This document shows positions 46,701 through 60,101 of a stretch of 64,000 nucleotides of DNA, piece by piece. Numbering within the stretch: position 1 is the stretch's first letter; each line of letters begins with the position of its first letter. Under the pieces are notes generated by a model. It was given only the letters and a program-made list of their open reading frames with translations, did not search any database and was not told where the DNA came from. This DNA comes from Dasyornis broadbenti (Eukaryota > Chordata > Aves > Passeriformes > Dasyornithidae). Both the position numbers and the translations under genes were made by a program. The stretch lies in the NCBI GenBank assembly GCA_013397935.1, contig VZRN01006384.1, forward strand, positions 266,993-330,992, in the 5' to 3' direction.

Positions 46701-48400
46701 CATAAACCTTTGTTTTTGTTTTATCAGACAGCTTCAATGGAATTTTCCAGATGAACTTCTCTATGTTGCTACTGATTTTGAACATTTCATCAAGTATGTT
46801 CCATAAGACAATATTAGAGGGAAATTTGAAGTGCTTACTATTTATAGTGAATTTGATATGAACTTGGTTCTCATTTGAATAAATGGATCATGCCATATTT
46901 TCATTGATCTTTTTAATGAAATAGCATTTAGGACATTTTTAAAATACTTCTACTGCATGGAAAGCTTTATTCTCCAGAAGTCTTTGCTCATAATTCCTAC
47001 TGAAACTTTGCTGAGGCTAGATGACAAGTACAAGGCCCAGCACTGAAGGTATAAATGACCCTTTGAAATTACTCACTTTGTTTTCAGTCTCATTCTTATT
47101 TATTACTGAGCTGATCTTTGCTCTCCTAGCAAAGGAAGATGGAGTTCCTTAAATCATGCCTGTTGCAGTAGTGGGGCTTTATAGTAAAAGCCATTGGGCT
47201 GTCAGAATTTTCTAGGTAACAGAGGATGGTGGCACAAATCCTATCTGCTCAATGCCTCAACTTTTGCAGACAGGATGACTTCAAAATTTTTGACAGTCAA
47301 ACATTACGTAGTAAATTGCAATATGTGTGTGCATTTCTAAAGGGTTAGTGACTAGATATGTACTTGAAATGATGAGGTTATGGTGTGATTTCCTTTTTGA
47401 AGTATGAAGCTTTTAAATTTTATTTTTTCTACCATTCAAAGCCATTCAAAAGTATCTATCTAACACATAGAAAAATCACTCTCCTTCCTTTTTATCTTCT
47501 GAGTTCAAAAGTCTGAACTTTAACTTTCTTAGGTCTCTAGAAAGACAGAGGAAGAATGGCATCCTACATATGAAATCAAAATGGGTAGGATACTATTTCT
47601 CATAGAAGGTTTCAGTGCCGCTGGAATTTTGTTTATTACAGGTATTTGTAACCTTCACTCTTCTCGCCACTAGAATTCATCTGATCTTCTTATCTACACA
47701 TGCAGTGACAAACAACAGACTTCTAAATCTTCCCAGTTACCTATTAGCCCTGTAATCAGGGAGAGGCTGTCACAGCTGTCCCAGTGTCCTGCCACTGGAG
47801 CCCATCAGAGGAAAAGGCCCTTGTGCTCAGGTCACAGTCTGGAGAGCTGCCAGTGAGTACCCACATGCCCGACGTGTGAATCAAATTACCCTCCTACAAG
47901 GGGTGTCCTGAGAAAGATTATCTCATTAATTATACATGGAAATTGAGATCTAGCAACATCTGACGAAGTTCTGTATTTCAAGCCCTGGTTTTCTGATGCT
48001 GTCAGCAGCACATCAACAATCTAATTAAACTGGCCATCAAAGCAGATCTGAAATACGTTAAATGCTTCCTATTAATGTCATATTTAATTTAGTGGTTCAC
48101 TGTTGAAGATGTTCATTACTGTCCTTTGCTAGTTTTTGAACTTCTGGGCAAGTTTTATAAATGATATTTACATCTCAAGAAATATAAACATACTGTTTAC
48201 ATATCTTCTATCTCTTCTGTCTTTTCACTGCCAACTTTATTGCATCTGAGTTACCAGCTACCCCTCGGTTACCTCTTCAGAACACCCTGAGAAACTTAGA
48301 TGTGGTAGGGGAATTACAACCAGGGGAAATGGCACCAGTTTTTGTTGCTGTTGGTTCTCTCTGTCCTTCACAGCAGGATTTTTGTCTGATTGTCCAGCTG
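43782..48400. other. Non-coding AT-rich DNA
   Basis: A 99-codon frame at 45,533 and overlapping frames on both strands near 46,100-46,350 have no recognisable domains. A purine-rich stretch lies at 45,775-45,890. No transposon identified. Confidence 0.7.
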
Positions 48401-48407
48401 AGTTCAG

Positions 48408-48695
48408 TCTAGTGATAAGGCCTGAGGGAATGGTCTGAAGTTGTGTCAGGGGAGGTTTAGGTTGGATATTTGAAAAAGATTCTTCACCCAGAGGGTGGGT
48501 GGACACTGGAACAGGCCCCCTGGGGAAGTGCTCACAGCACCAAACCTGACAGAGCTCAAGAAGCACTTGGAAAACACTCTCAGGCACATGGTGACTCATG
48601 GGGATGGTGCGGTGCAGGGCTGCAGGTTGAACTCGATGATCCTTGAGGATCCCTTCCAAATCAGCTTATTATTTGATTCCATGATTTCATTGACA
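48408..48695 (+). mobile_element. CR1 LINE 3' fragment, sense
   Basis: The segment runs from the last codons of CR1 ORF2 into the 3' end. The signature GGGGAGGTTTAGGTTGGATA lies near 48,449. The frame around 48,498-48,590 reads HWNRPPGEV followed by LKKHLENTLRHM, which matches the C-terminal tail of avian CR1 reverse transcriptase proteins. It closes with the GATGATCC...CCCTTCCAA 3' end and a decayed ATTCCATGATT tail. The 5' part is missing, as in most CR1 copies because of incomplete reverse transcription. The reading frame is broken upstream, so the copy is dead. Confidence 0.9.
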
Positions 48696-48931
48696 CAATG
48701 GGATGTCTGGACCTTCCCACTGACCATCTGTGTTCTGACTCCTGTGCACTAGAATGCACTGGGTACTGTGAGTAAGGAAGACTGAGTTGCAATCTTTGAT
48801 AGCAATAGCCTGTTAGAGGTAAGATGAGATGTGAAGGTCTCAACCTCAAGCCCTGTAGGATGAGTCTGCTGTTCTCTCTTGTGGGGTAGTCAGGAATGTA
48901 AAAGGAATCTGTCACTAAAACCCACATGTAC

Positions 48932-48950
48932 GAAGAAGAAGAAGAAAAAA
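48932..48950. repeat. (GAA)n short microsatellite
   Basis: Five GAA units running into an A tract. Confidence 0.85.
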
Positions 48951-51900
48951 ATAATTTTGAGAGGATATGTTTACCTCTTTTTTATCTTTTACAGATGCCT
49001 GTGTTTTTATTTTAAAGCTTAGTTAAAAGATTTGTGAAATAGAATGGAAGAAAAAAACAAACCTAATTGTGAAAAAAAATTATCCAAACCACAACTGTGT
49101 AATCAGTATATACTTTGCCTATAAATACATTGCCTTAGTCTAAAATAAGCACGTTCCAAGGAACATGTGGAAACTTTACATTACTGATCTTAATGTGACA
49201 AGAAGTCACACTTTGTCTAACAAATGTGGGACAAAATTAGCAAAAACACCTCTGCTGAATACTATAAGTCACTATGAAAACTTCAAAATTCAGAAGAATG
49301 GAAATATTTGTCATCTTTGGTGATCCAGGAAATATGTCAAATAGTATAGCAGAATTGCAGCCAAGGAGAAATCGATGGCTTTCCCAGAAACATTTTTTTA
49401 TTACCCATGAAAACTAAGTTTTTTCTTTCACGTATCTAACTCTTGTTGCCATTTAAAGAACAATATTAATTAGGATAACACCAGAAATACTTAAATAAGT
49501 AGGAGGCATATCAATTTTCGGAGAGAAACAACAAAATCATTCTTTTATAGTAACACAAGAAGAGACTTTTACATAAGCACACACCAAAAACTCAGTTACT
49601 AGAAGGACATAAGACCAAGTGTTTGAAGATTATAAACACCTTATTACAGGAAGAACGATTCAGACAGTGCCCATCTAAAATAAATGGGATGAAATTCAAC
49701 AAGACTCAGAAGAATGGTAGCATGTAATATTTTACAGTTTTAGGATATTAGAATGTCAGAATCTGTTACTCTGGAAAAATCACCCAGAGCAAATCTCATC
49801 TCATTATGGAAAAGAAGACTGAAAAAAATCATGACTTTTTAGAACTACATATGTATATCTGAAAGGGAGAAACTCTCTAATTTTGAGCAAGTCAAAATTT
49901 TTTGCCATGAGTGGGGTTATATGGCCTTAGTAGTTTACTGAGACAGTTTACAAAGAGACATGCTTAACTCAAATGAATTGTTTCCCTGTAATATGCTAGC
50001 AGAGCAAGTCAGCCTTGTAGTAACTGCAGCCTTCCTTTGCAGAACATTGAGCTTAGATGTGAACAGCCCTCGGATGCTGTGGCTATATCTATACCAGTAA
50101 TTGAAAAAGGAAGATTCCTAGAGGCTGTAAGTCAGTCATCCATACCATAATATTGTTACAATGGTACCTGATACACTTTTTGGACCAAAGCCCAAACACT
50201 GTCACTTCTTTGGGGTTTCGAGGGGCAGAAACTATAGTTCTTACAACCCTGGAATTTTCCATGCAAATGTGTCATTTCAGCTGAACCATTCACAAATATT
50301 TTGCTAGTAAAGCAAAAAATTGTTGCTTTCTGGTTGAACTGAACTATATTCTTGGCAGTTCTTAGGAACTTCCTGTCAAAGTTCTACAGTCAAATGAAAG
50401 AGAAATCAAAGGTGATTTTTCTACTTTTAATCTGATTTGAAGCTTCTTCAGTGTCCGGTTTTTTTTTTTCTTTTTCTGTGCCAGTCTGTTTTTCTCTCTG
50501 AACTCATTGATTAATCCTGAAGAGTGAAGTTGTTTTTTTTTGGAGTACAATGAGTTCACGCAAGATTACCTTGAGAAATGATAACTTTAGGCTCCCTACA
50601 AAGACATCTTTCCATTGTCAGCAACAGTGTGATATAGTTGTTCTGGAGAAATATTAATCACACAGACTGATAAGAGTTTTTAAATATAATATATTGGTCT
50701 CCAATGGCATAGTAGTAATATTGGTTTATTTACAATTTGATAATTTTAATTGTATTAGGAAAAGAAACAAAAGTATTTTCTCCTGTCTTCAATCACAAAC
50801 AACTTTAGCTGTTTGTACTTCAGAAAGAAAAGTGAAGGAAGGCCCCTCCTTCCTTCATGGTTTTTTTGCTTCCTGCTGGTTTTGAGTTTGCTTTCTTGTT
50901 AAACTTGTCAATTTTTGATGTGTATGTCAAAGACATACATTCTATAGAATTCTCTAAACCACACTTGATTTCAGACAATAATGTCCCTTTATTACTTTTC
51001 TATTTTTCTTTTTTTTTTTCCCCAATTATTTTTCTATTTTTTGGGCTGATGGAGGATCAGCATATATTCTGTGGCTCCAGAGAAAAGAAAAGGTTCTGGC
51101 CATCTGGAGAGAAAGAAGTCTTTAATGTTGTCCCATTCTAATAAATATGCCAGGGAAACCATATTTTTTTTTTCCTCAGGAAACATCATCTCAATTGGAT
51201 GGCTAAGAAAAACAGTCTGGAAGTAGAATTAAATTATGCTTAGTGATTATGCTATTGCAGAGGCACTTCCAGCACATTTTGGGGTAACAACATTAATTCT
51301 GCTTTTCCTAGAGGCAATGAATATATAGAAATGCACTTAAATTGTGATCAGATCCTGTCCCCCAAGGATTATATTTCTCACTGCAGGTAAGCAGAGAGCC
51401 AGGATTAGTGAATAAGTGCAATAAGACTCAGAAGTTCTGATGCTTTTTCTGTAGGTAATACTGGCACAAAACCAAGCTCCATTTTATCACTACCTACCAA
51501 CACCCTATTTAGCCTCTCCCAGAACAAGACAGCTGCTCCACCAAGTGATTTATTCCATACTTTTAATACAATTTTATTTTTTAAAAAAAGTCTTTGAATC
51601 AAGTGCCTCCTGCATTGATAAATCTGACACCTCTCTGCCCTTTGAAGACTTCCTGAGACATCACTGGGGTTAGTGTAGTTAATATGTTAAAAGATACAGC
51701 AAGATTTCCTTTCAGAGGCAGAAAGCTGCGCATTGAATTTAAGTCTGCTGAAATGTGTCTAGGTGTACACTTAGAGAAAAAAAAAGGATTAAATATGCCA
51801 AGAGTTATGTTTTTACAATGCAACACAGAACTAAAGTGTGAATAATTAGAATATTCTGACATGGGAGCTGAAGCTGTTGATCTCTGGCAGAAACCAGGGT

Positions 51901-52146
51901 AATGCGATTCCCCTTCCTCTGCTGATGCTTACAAGAATTATCCTGCACTGCTACTTACAATTTTTCTCTGAGGATTTCCAGATTCTTTATAAACACAGAC
52001 AAATCAAAACTCCTAAGGGAATAGCTCTCTGTACTCCAACCATGCATATAATCTAAATGTTTTCTTTACACGTGTTGTAACAAATCTCACAGAAACAGGT
52101 CTCTGGAAAGAGCTCTTATAGGCAGGAGCCCTCCCAGCCCACGCAG

Positions 52147-52423
52147 GTGGCAGGGGATGCTGGGCTCCCGAGGGTGACTGCAAGTGTGCATGGGACAGTG
52201 CATCGCCTACTTCTGCATGGGGAGTTTCATAAATTGTTAAATTTGGTACTCTCAGCTTACGTTTGCTTTCTGTGGTCAAATGCTTTTGAGGCAGGATCCA
52301 GGCAGCCTGATGCTCAGCTGATGCAGTGCCTGGGTCTCTTGAACCTTTTCCGTTCCAGCAAAGAGGAAAAAGAATTTATTGCAGCCAACCTTGTTGAACT
52401 GCCACTTTAAAAAAAAAAAAAAA
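52147..52423 (+). other. Unrecognised 87-codon reading frame ending in an A15 run
   Basis: The frame starts MAGDAGLPRV, ends EEKEFIAANLVELPL, and its TAA stop overlaps the start of a 15-A run (52409-52423). Its composition is more protein-like than other frames here, with an acidic/basic C-terminal helix-like end. The A run resembles a retroposed tail, so a truncated processed retrocopy is possible. I do not recognise the protein. There is no polyadenylation signal between stop and A run, no target-site duplication was found, and the antisense strand also has an 88-codon frame overlapping it. Chance is the likelier explanation. Confidence 0.15.
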
Positions 52424-54490
52424 GTACGCATTTAAACTACGATACGTCTTTGTTAGGCTCATATCTTTTACAGTCTTACCCAATTAACCTCATATGGCTG
52501 AGTCAAGACTTTGACCACAGCACTATGCAGTTACTACAGCCATGGCTGTGATGTAATTGTACATTAAGGACCTAATCACTAGCATCAGCATGATTGTAGA
52601 GCATGTCTGAGAATGACTGCCTGGTATGAAACCCAGTAATGCACTTCCAGACATAGCTCATTTGTGACACATGCATGGAAAACAGCTTCCAGAGAGACAT
52701 TTTCCCTATGAGCACAATTACTTGAATAAAACACATACAGATAATTCAGTGCTGTTGTCACCAACATGTAGTTGCAAAAGCTGAGTGTTCAGCTCACAAC
52801 AATACACGTGCTGAAAACCGGTGTGAGTGATGCTCACCCAACCCCCTGCTATCAGTTTCCTCTGAGTTGTGAGTTTCCTGCTATATGATTATGGAAGTAT
52901 TTTCCTATTGATTTGAAATAAATGCAATTAATAACGTCGTTCTTTGTTGTTCCACATAGCAAAACACTATTCTTCTTTAATAAAGGAACAAGTTAGAAGT
53001 TTCTGGGGTATCTCCTTAATTTAAGGTACAACTCATAGAGGGATTTTCTTTTGCTTGTTTTAACTGCTATCAAAAATACCTGTAAAGTCTTGCTTTGCAG
53101 TATAATGTTCAAAACCAATGGTAGTGAGGAGAAGAGAGCTTGAACAAGACTGAAGGAAATTTTCTGCAAGCAGGCACCCTAGAATGAACGGTAAAACAGG
53201 ATGGTAACTAGGAAAGAGTTGAGACTTGGATTTGCAGTTAGTTTTGTTGGTTTGCTCTTTTCCATTGCTGCATGCAAATAAACACTGATGAATAATTTTT
53301 GAAAAATCTCAGGTTATTCCTGAAAGTCAGCTTAACTGTGTCATATTTTTAAGTTTCCTGTAGACCACTGTTGATTATGGTCTCTTTTGATCTGGTAAGG
53401 TTGCATTTAAATCTGACTTGAGTTAAAAAAAGGTTACATTTTCAGTCTCCTGAGAAACATGTTCTCACTAAATATCTTTATATACGTGAAACACACTGAT
53501 AGGACTGCAATCCTTCTGCAACCAGTAGCAGCCAAGGCTGTTGGAAAAACACAAAACGCAGATGGAAAGAACAGAAACAGTTTCGTTCCCCCACTGGCAT
53601 TTAACAGGCTAGTAATCATCTCAGTGGAAAACAGGAGTCTGAAGTTCTTATCCTGTGTCTGCCTAGAGGGTCTCATGGTCAAACTCTGCACTTTCCCCTA
53701 GTACTGGCTGAACTGGTTGAAGATTTAGTTACCCGGTTGAAGGGTTAATTTTGTGGCTAGGCTGGGAACTCTGGGGCCAGGAGCTAGGAGATATCTGTTG
53801 GATAGGATATCCCAAACCTGAGCTAGTGTTTGTGCCTCTTGCATGAAGAAGACGACACAGGTTTTGCTTTCTACCTTTCCCCCATGACCAGAAGAAAAGT
53901 GAGCAACAAAGACATTGTCTGAACCTCAATAAAATGTTTTTAATTTATAGAAAGGTAGTTCAAGGAGTATTATTTAGAAGATCAGTGTTCCTCCTGTGGC
54001 TTTTTTTGTCTCACAGTGATAAATAAGTATCAGCAAAAGAAAAAATAATTTGAGAGTAGAAAGCTGAATTAGAAAGAGTGAGAATAAAGACAGATTTGAA
54101 AGAATGTTATCTAGAATTATTAAGCAAAATATTTAAGAGAGAACTTAATAGCCAACAATTTGCCTGAAAACTGAGGGTTTCCATAAGTGAAATAGATCAG
54201 ATTAAGCTAGCTTTTGAATATTATATTAAAGTTGTATACATTCTGCCTCTTAACAGTTTAAGGTGGAAGGAAAAATGTTAAATAGGTAAAATGGTGGGAA
54301 TAATATTTACATTTTGAATACATTTAATTACAGAAAAATTGGAAATTATGGAAAGTTTGGAAACAGACTTAATTATCAAGGCAATCAATATAAAATTTAG
54401 TTTATTAATTGGGGTTTGTAACAATGACTTAGGAAGTCAGAGACATTCACAAAGGACAGTGTGATGAGGGGAGCAGAAAAATGCTTCACA

Positions 54491-54590
54491 GGGTGGGAAG
54501 AGGAGATAGAAAAGGAAGGAAGGCAATGGGAAAGAATGCAAAAGGAAAAACAGGAAAAAGAGGAGCAAGCAGAGCTGAGGTAAAAAGGGC
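54491..54590. repeat. Purine-rich tract (GGAA/GAAA)
   Basis: About 100 bp that is nearly all A and G on the plus strand, with repeated GGAA and AAAAGG. Homopurine stretches of this kind are low-complexity. The many GGAA words are also ETS-type cores, but nothing distinguishes function from composition. Confidence 0.75.
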
Positions 54591-57500
54591 TCTAAGAAGC
54601 TGAGTAGGTAAAAGTGGATAGGTGTAGCTGACTCTTTTGTGTTTGCATATGGAAATACACTGACACTGAGACCTTGTGTTATTCACCAGATGTTTCAGAA
54701 TGGCTGTAATGCTATTCAGAATTCCTCTTTGTGCTAGGCAGCTATAGCTCCAGACAAATGGCACAACAGGGAGAGATGCAGGAGGAATGCCATGGATAGG
54801 TACCTCCTCTGTGATGCAGAGTGAAATCAGAGCTGCCCGCAAGGACAATGGAAATGTTTCTCTGGAGAATCCTCCACTGACTGTCTACAGACCCCATATG
54901 TGGGTGATAGTACAGCTGCAGTAATGAAGGCTGCAAAATATCTCCTCAATTTAGAAAAAAAATGAGTAAAAATATATTTTGCCTATTTAATCTTCTCAGT
55001 GTATCTCAAAAATCCTGAGCTAGGTGTTTGAAGCCTTTATTGATTCTACAGCAGAAGTGAACTTTCCACGCTGACATGCAGACAGCTGCCAGCAGGTGGG
55101 TGTTTTGCTGTTTTCATAATGCATAAAATGGTCTAGAGAGCTAGACACCTTGTTCAGCATTTCTGAAGGTTTCAGATGAGTGCAAAACTGACTGCTCAGC
55201 CTATTACTAAATCATAAAAATGTGCTTATTTTGCTTCTTCAGTATGGACTACATACACACAGATTTTTTTTTCCCTTCCTGCTCATCCATAAAACTAGGT
55301 TGCCATCTATCCATGTATATGGACAATGAAGCCCTAAAGGATACAGCTCTGCTAGCATATTCAGAGAAGCAGGATAACTATACATATCTGGAACATGGAG
55401 GCCTGCAAATGCATCATAAAATCCATGCATAAAGAGTTCAAATTAGTGCTTTATGCAACCATAATACTCTGACGAGTTGCAGAACCTCTATCCTGTAGGA
55501 CCTGGCAATGGAAGAGTCTTCAGTTTGGACCCTCAAAGAAGCTCAGCTTTGATACTGAAGAGCTACAACCTGGGTTCTAGGCATGTGGGTACTTCTCAGT
55601 AACTCTTTGACCCTTGGCATTTCTTCTGCTGTGTTAACCATAGCAGAGGATTCATTGTGGCAGAAACTGATTTAAACCAGCCTTTGTCATGTATGGTACC
55701 AAAAAATTTCCTTCACATGTTTTAAGACTAACTTCCAAGAGTTTGAAAAGTACATTCCCTTCATCAATCCCCTGAGTAACCACTACTGTCATCATTAAAT
55801 TGAGTTAGAGGTGCTGTCTGGTGTCATAGTAAAATTAGAGGTTTGTCCCACTGTAGAGTGTCTTGGTGTACAGTATTAGATACACAGCCTGTATTTGTGG
55901 CTCAGAGAGTTTTCACCATAAGAAAAGATACTGGAGTGATAAAATTAGTGGCTGTCTGAAAAAGGCTCTCTGGCTCTTTTCCATTCAAGCACATAGACAA
56001 AGAACAACTCAGCTTAATTTCCATGTGCAGCACAATAAAGATAATTTGTAGCAAAGTGAAACAGAATTTGAGGACTGATTTCGTGGAGTAGTTATTCTGA
56101 AAAAAATTAGATTTTGCATTAAGTATGTGGGATTTTAATAACAAGTGAAATGCATTTATAAATGGTGGTTTTGTAACTAGTGCTACTGGAGCAGCTTTGT
56201 TGCAGCTGTATCTGTGTGATTTCAGTATCTCATTCAGTTATGAAACGCAGAGGGAGGATCACACACTGAAAAATACCTCAGGCACACATATGAATTTCTA
56301 TATTTTTTAAATGACTTTAGTATCACAAATACCAGGATTTTTTCCTCAGGTGCATTTAGGGAACTTATGAAGGTCACATTTTTGGGTTAGCCTTTTTCTT
56401 AGTAACCTCAGGGTGTTTCATCTACATTTAAATCATTGGAGTTGTGAGTCCTGATTTTACTCTTTTTCCATTTCAATTTGCTCAGTGCAGAGCTCTCCTC
56501 TCTGCCTCAGCCCTTCAGTACATTTCAAACTTATTGGGTCCAGGAAGGATTTTATTGAAACTGAGTTTTGGGCATTTGAGCATTTGGACATTTCTGAGGT
56601 TATTCTATGCAGTTTAGACCAAAAGAGTAAGTCAAGCAGCCTCATCCTTGTTCTGAGGGCATGTTTTCAATTGAATTACTTTAAGCTATCATATCTTCAC
56701 ACAACTTTTGCCATTATATTAAATTGATGTACTTTTCAGGAACTTTCCCTCAAGATTCTTCCTTCAAAATGTTCAAGGCTTCCCATGACTCAGATGAGAT
56801 TTTAAAGCAGAAGACCTAATTTCAGTAGGAAAGTTTAATCAGTATTCAGTTTCATGTAGCTATGTGTGTTTCATTTGAGAACTCCTACTCTCTTAGGTTA
56901 GAGACAGAAACATTTAGAGCTGGCATTTTCATGACAGGAATGCAAGTCATGTTTTGTGCTCACAGGAATGAAAGCAGGAGAAAATGGGAGCACAGGCTAA
57001 GGAGGTGGTTTTGGAGGACTGTGTTGGGCAGAAAGAGACAGACTTGCTGTTCTCTGCAGTCCTGCCTATCTTTGCCTTTGGGAAATTCCCTATGGACTAA
57101 TCTATCTCTAGAATCATACATGAAATTTGTCTTGAAGACTTTTATTTTTAACAGGTGAGGAAAGAGTTAATAAGTTGCTGGGGTTAATAAGCTCTAGGGA
57201 CCAATCCTTGAGTTCACTCACTTGTCATCTTTAATTTAGTAGTCAGTCAAGATGCATAGGAAATCAAACAATGCGATAGTATAAAAATTTTATTGGCATT
57301 TATGAGCTTTCTTTCCCATGCCAAAGGCTTTAGCTAACCCAGCAACAAGCACAGCTTTTTATGCTACATGCTCCAAAGCCTGAACCCTGACTCTAGCTCA
57401 GAATTTAAGCTACAGGCACTCCATGTAAATAAATAAGATTAAGGATTTGGCCTTAATCTTGTACTTATTTTCTTTCTATCTTTTAAGAATGTGCGGAATG

Positions 57501-59964
57501 GATGGTTGCTGTTTTCTATATTACAACCCCCAGCCTTAATTGCATCCTGGGCACTAATGTTATTACTCTCTTTGTATCAGCCTACTGTAAAACAGAGTAA
57601 AATCCCAATCCCAATTTGTTCTTTTCCTGACTTTTGGACCTTTATGAGATCCTTGCATTGCTGAAATGTAACCACAATACTGAACTTGTAACCTTGGGTA
57701 AAAATCTTCTACTAGAAGATTGCAATAAGTACAAATTTTTCTATTTATTTCTGGAAACTCTGAAGAAGCTTATAGTATAATAGGCTTTTGTGTATCTTGA
57801 TTTTTCCAATATTAACTATATTCCCACCCATAATCCTTACCATATCCTTGCCAGAGGATCATTAAAATGCAAACACGATAAGGGTCTTTATCAGAATGAG
57901 AACTTCTCCTTACTCTGTAGGCTGGGAACAACCCAATAATAAAATAGGAATTTTAGACTTTATATTTCTTAACTCTAACCCATAGACTTAAGCTTAGTTA
58001 TAGAAAATGCATCAGTTTTGGTGGTAAAATAGAACACAAGGCATCAGGATACAGTCCTGATTTTAACTATATGTTGACCCAAATCCTAAACCAAGAATTT
58101 GCAGTAGATATTGCTTACTAATCACAAACACTGCTCCTGTCTAATGGAGAATCAAGCAATGAGGAAATCACGTTCTAAAAGAGAATATAATTGAGTGTCC
58201 TGGATATGCACAAGCCTTCTTATAACTATTAGAGGCATACAGAATTCAGAAATAAACAGAACACCCAATAATTTGAATTTCTCAACCTTAATCCCAAAGT
58301 AATGCTAACTGCAGTCATACCCAGAGTAGAAAGCGGTTTTTTCAAAGTGTATATACCTTAGACCTTATCAGCACCAGTCCCTGCTCCAACTTCCTTAGAC
58401 CAGCTTCCTTTGTTCACTGTCTTCGGGTAGGGAAGGGGCAAATGCTGCCTCAAAGTATTTAGTAGCATCTCATTTCCTTTGACAAATACTGTTTCATTGA
58501 CTTTTTCATGTCAAAGAGTGTGCTGAACAGAAACTTCATTACTGCCTGACAGCAATGATCGTGTATGTCATTCTGAGCAATGGGGATAAAAAGGATTTAA
58601 AATGAGAGAGAAATCAATAATTTGCAAGGCTGAGGGTTGCCTCCCTTTTTGGCAAGCCCTGACTCCATTAAATACCCCTTTTTAAACACCCATTTGTGGG
58701 TTGCAGTTTAAATTAGTGTTACTTTTGCACTGTAAAGTCATATTCTGCCATTGGTTGCTGCCTTGTTGCCTTTCAATCAATAATTTAAAAGCACTTTGAA
58801 AGCCTTGAGTCTCAAGGTTAAGCAGTTGTGATAATGCATGTTGTCACTTGTAAGAAAGAAACCTGTTATGCCATGAAATCTTACAGCCACCTCAGATTCT
58901 TGCCTCTTTCATTTGTATTTACTTCCTATCTATCTTTTTTGAGGTTTTGATGGAAATGGTCACAGGGAGAGAAAATTCTGATTATCTGAAAAATAGACCT
59001 CTGATGGACCTGCAGGAAGTCTTTAGAAAGAGTTAGATAATATTAAGCAGTTTAGAGCATGCAGAGAAGTTTTGCAAAGATTTCTAAGATGGCTTCATGC
59101 AAGAAACCTAGAAACTGTCAGTATTGACAAGTCAGATTGACCTTTTTCTCATTTATAATGCCACATTTTTATTATGAATATTACTAGAAAAAACCCAAAC
59201 CAAATCCAGAACTCCAATGTCATCTTTTGCTTGTACTGATAATTAAAACAAAGCACACTTACTGAAGGCCTATGAAGCTAGAGAAACTTCTAGGTTAGGC
59301 ATCAGTAAAAAAATAATAGCAAAACAATCCATAAACTGACCATGAAATACGTACAGGGTGTCTTAAGGTTGCTTTCACTTCAGTGAAGTTGTTACATGGA
59401 GATCACACAGCAAGTTACTGGGAGAAATAGAGAAATATTAATTGTATGTTCCATAGTGAAAGAATAAATCCTAAGTATAAATAACATTGAACAATAATTG
59501 CATATGTATATATCTTCTGTTAGCTCCATAATCTGCTACTCTTTTGACAATCCCTTTTTTGCTTAAACAGATACTGATTAGTACCATCCTGATCTCTCAA
59601 AGTTTTCACGTGTTAGCGTGTTAGACAATATTCTTCTGTTCAGATTGAGAAAGAGATGAAATCATGAGGTTGATATTCTTTTGGATACAAGATTCCAGTT
59701 TTAGAAATGAACTTGAAGATTATGTGCTCTCGGGCATAGAAAGTAATTTGTCTTTTTGTAGAGCTCTTGATGACAGAACTGTTTTTTTCAGTTAGGCAGA
59801 CATAGAGAAGTCTTATTTCAAATTTATGATGCCATAAATCTAGGCTGTGGGAATATCATGCTGACCAACTGACACTTCATCTATTTTCTTTTTCCAAAGC
59901 ATTTTCCAAACCTCTTGCAGGTGGTGTTTTATCACGGTACCTCATGGCAGCTTCTAAACTAAGA

Positions 59965-60098
59965 GTTAGAAAGGCTGAGTTCGGAAGGGCCCCCTTGATA
60001 TCGTCTAATTCAACCTCCCCTGCTCAAGTGGAGTCACCGAGGGCAGGTTGCCCAGGCCCATGTCCAGTCAGGATTTGACGATCTTCACAGATATCAAT
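59965..60098 (-). mobile_element. CR1 LINE 3' end, antisense
   Basis: The text GGAAGGGCCCCC...ATCGTCTAATTCAACC...CTGCTCAAG followed by GGCAGGTTGCCCAGGCCC is the reversed CR1 3' terminus. The start near 59,965 corresponds to the element's 3' end. The copy is only about 135 bp, a severe 5' truncation, and stops near ATATCAATGG. Confidence 0.88.
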
Positions 60099-60101
60099 GG
60101 A

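Larger units (their letters stand above)
48700..59960. other. Long non-coding AT-rich stretch
   Basis: About 11 kb without a recognised gene or transposon. It holds the purine tract at 54,491, the frame with an A15 run at 52,147, and a motif-rich AT stretch at 58,560-58,860 discussed under findings. Confidence 0.7.

Noticed and set aside
55088..55106. CCAGCAGGTGGGTG as a third extra CTCF-like site
   Set aside because: It loses the invariant C of the core (GGGTG instead of GGCRS), so it is closer to an E-box-rich random match.
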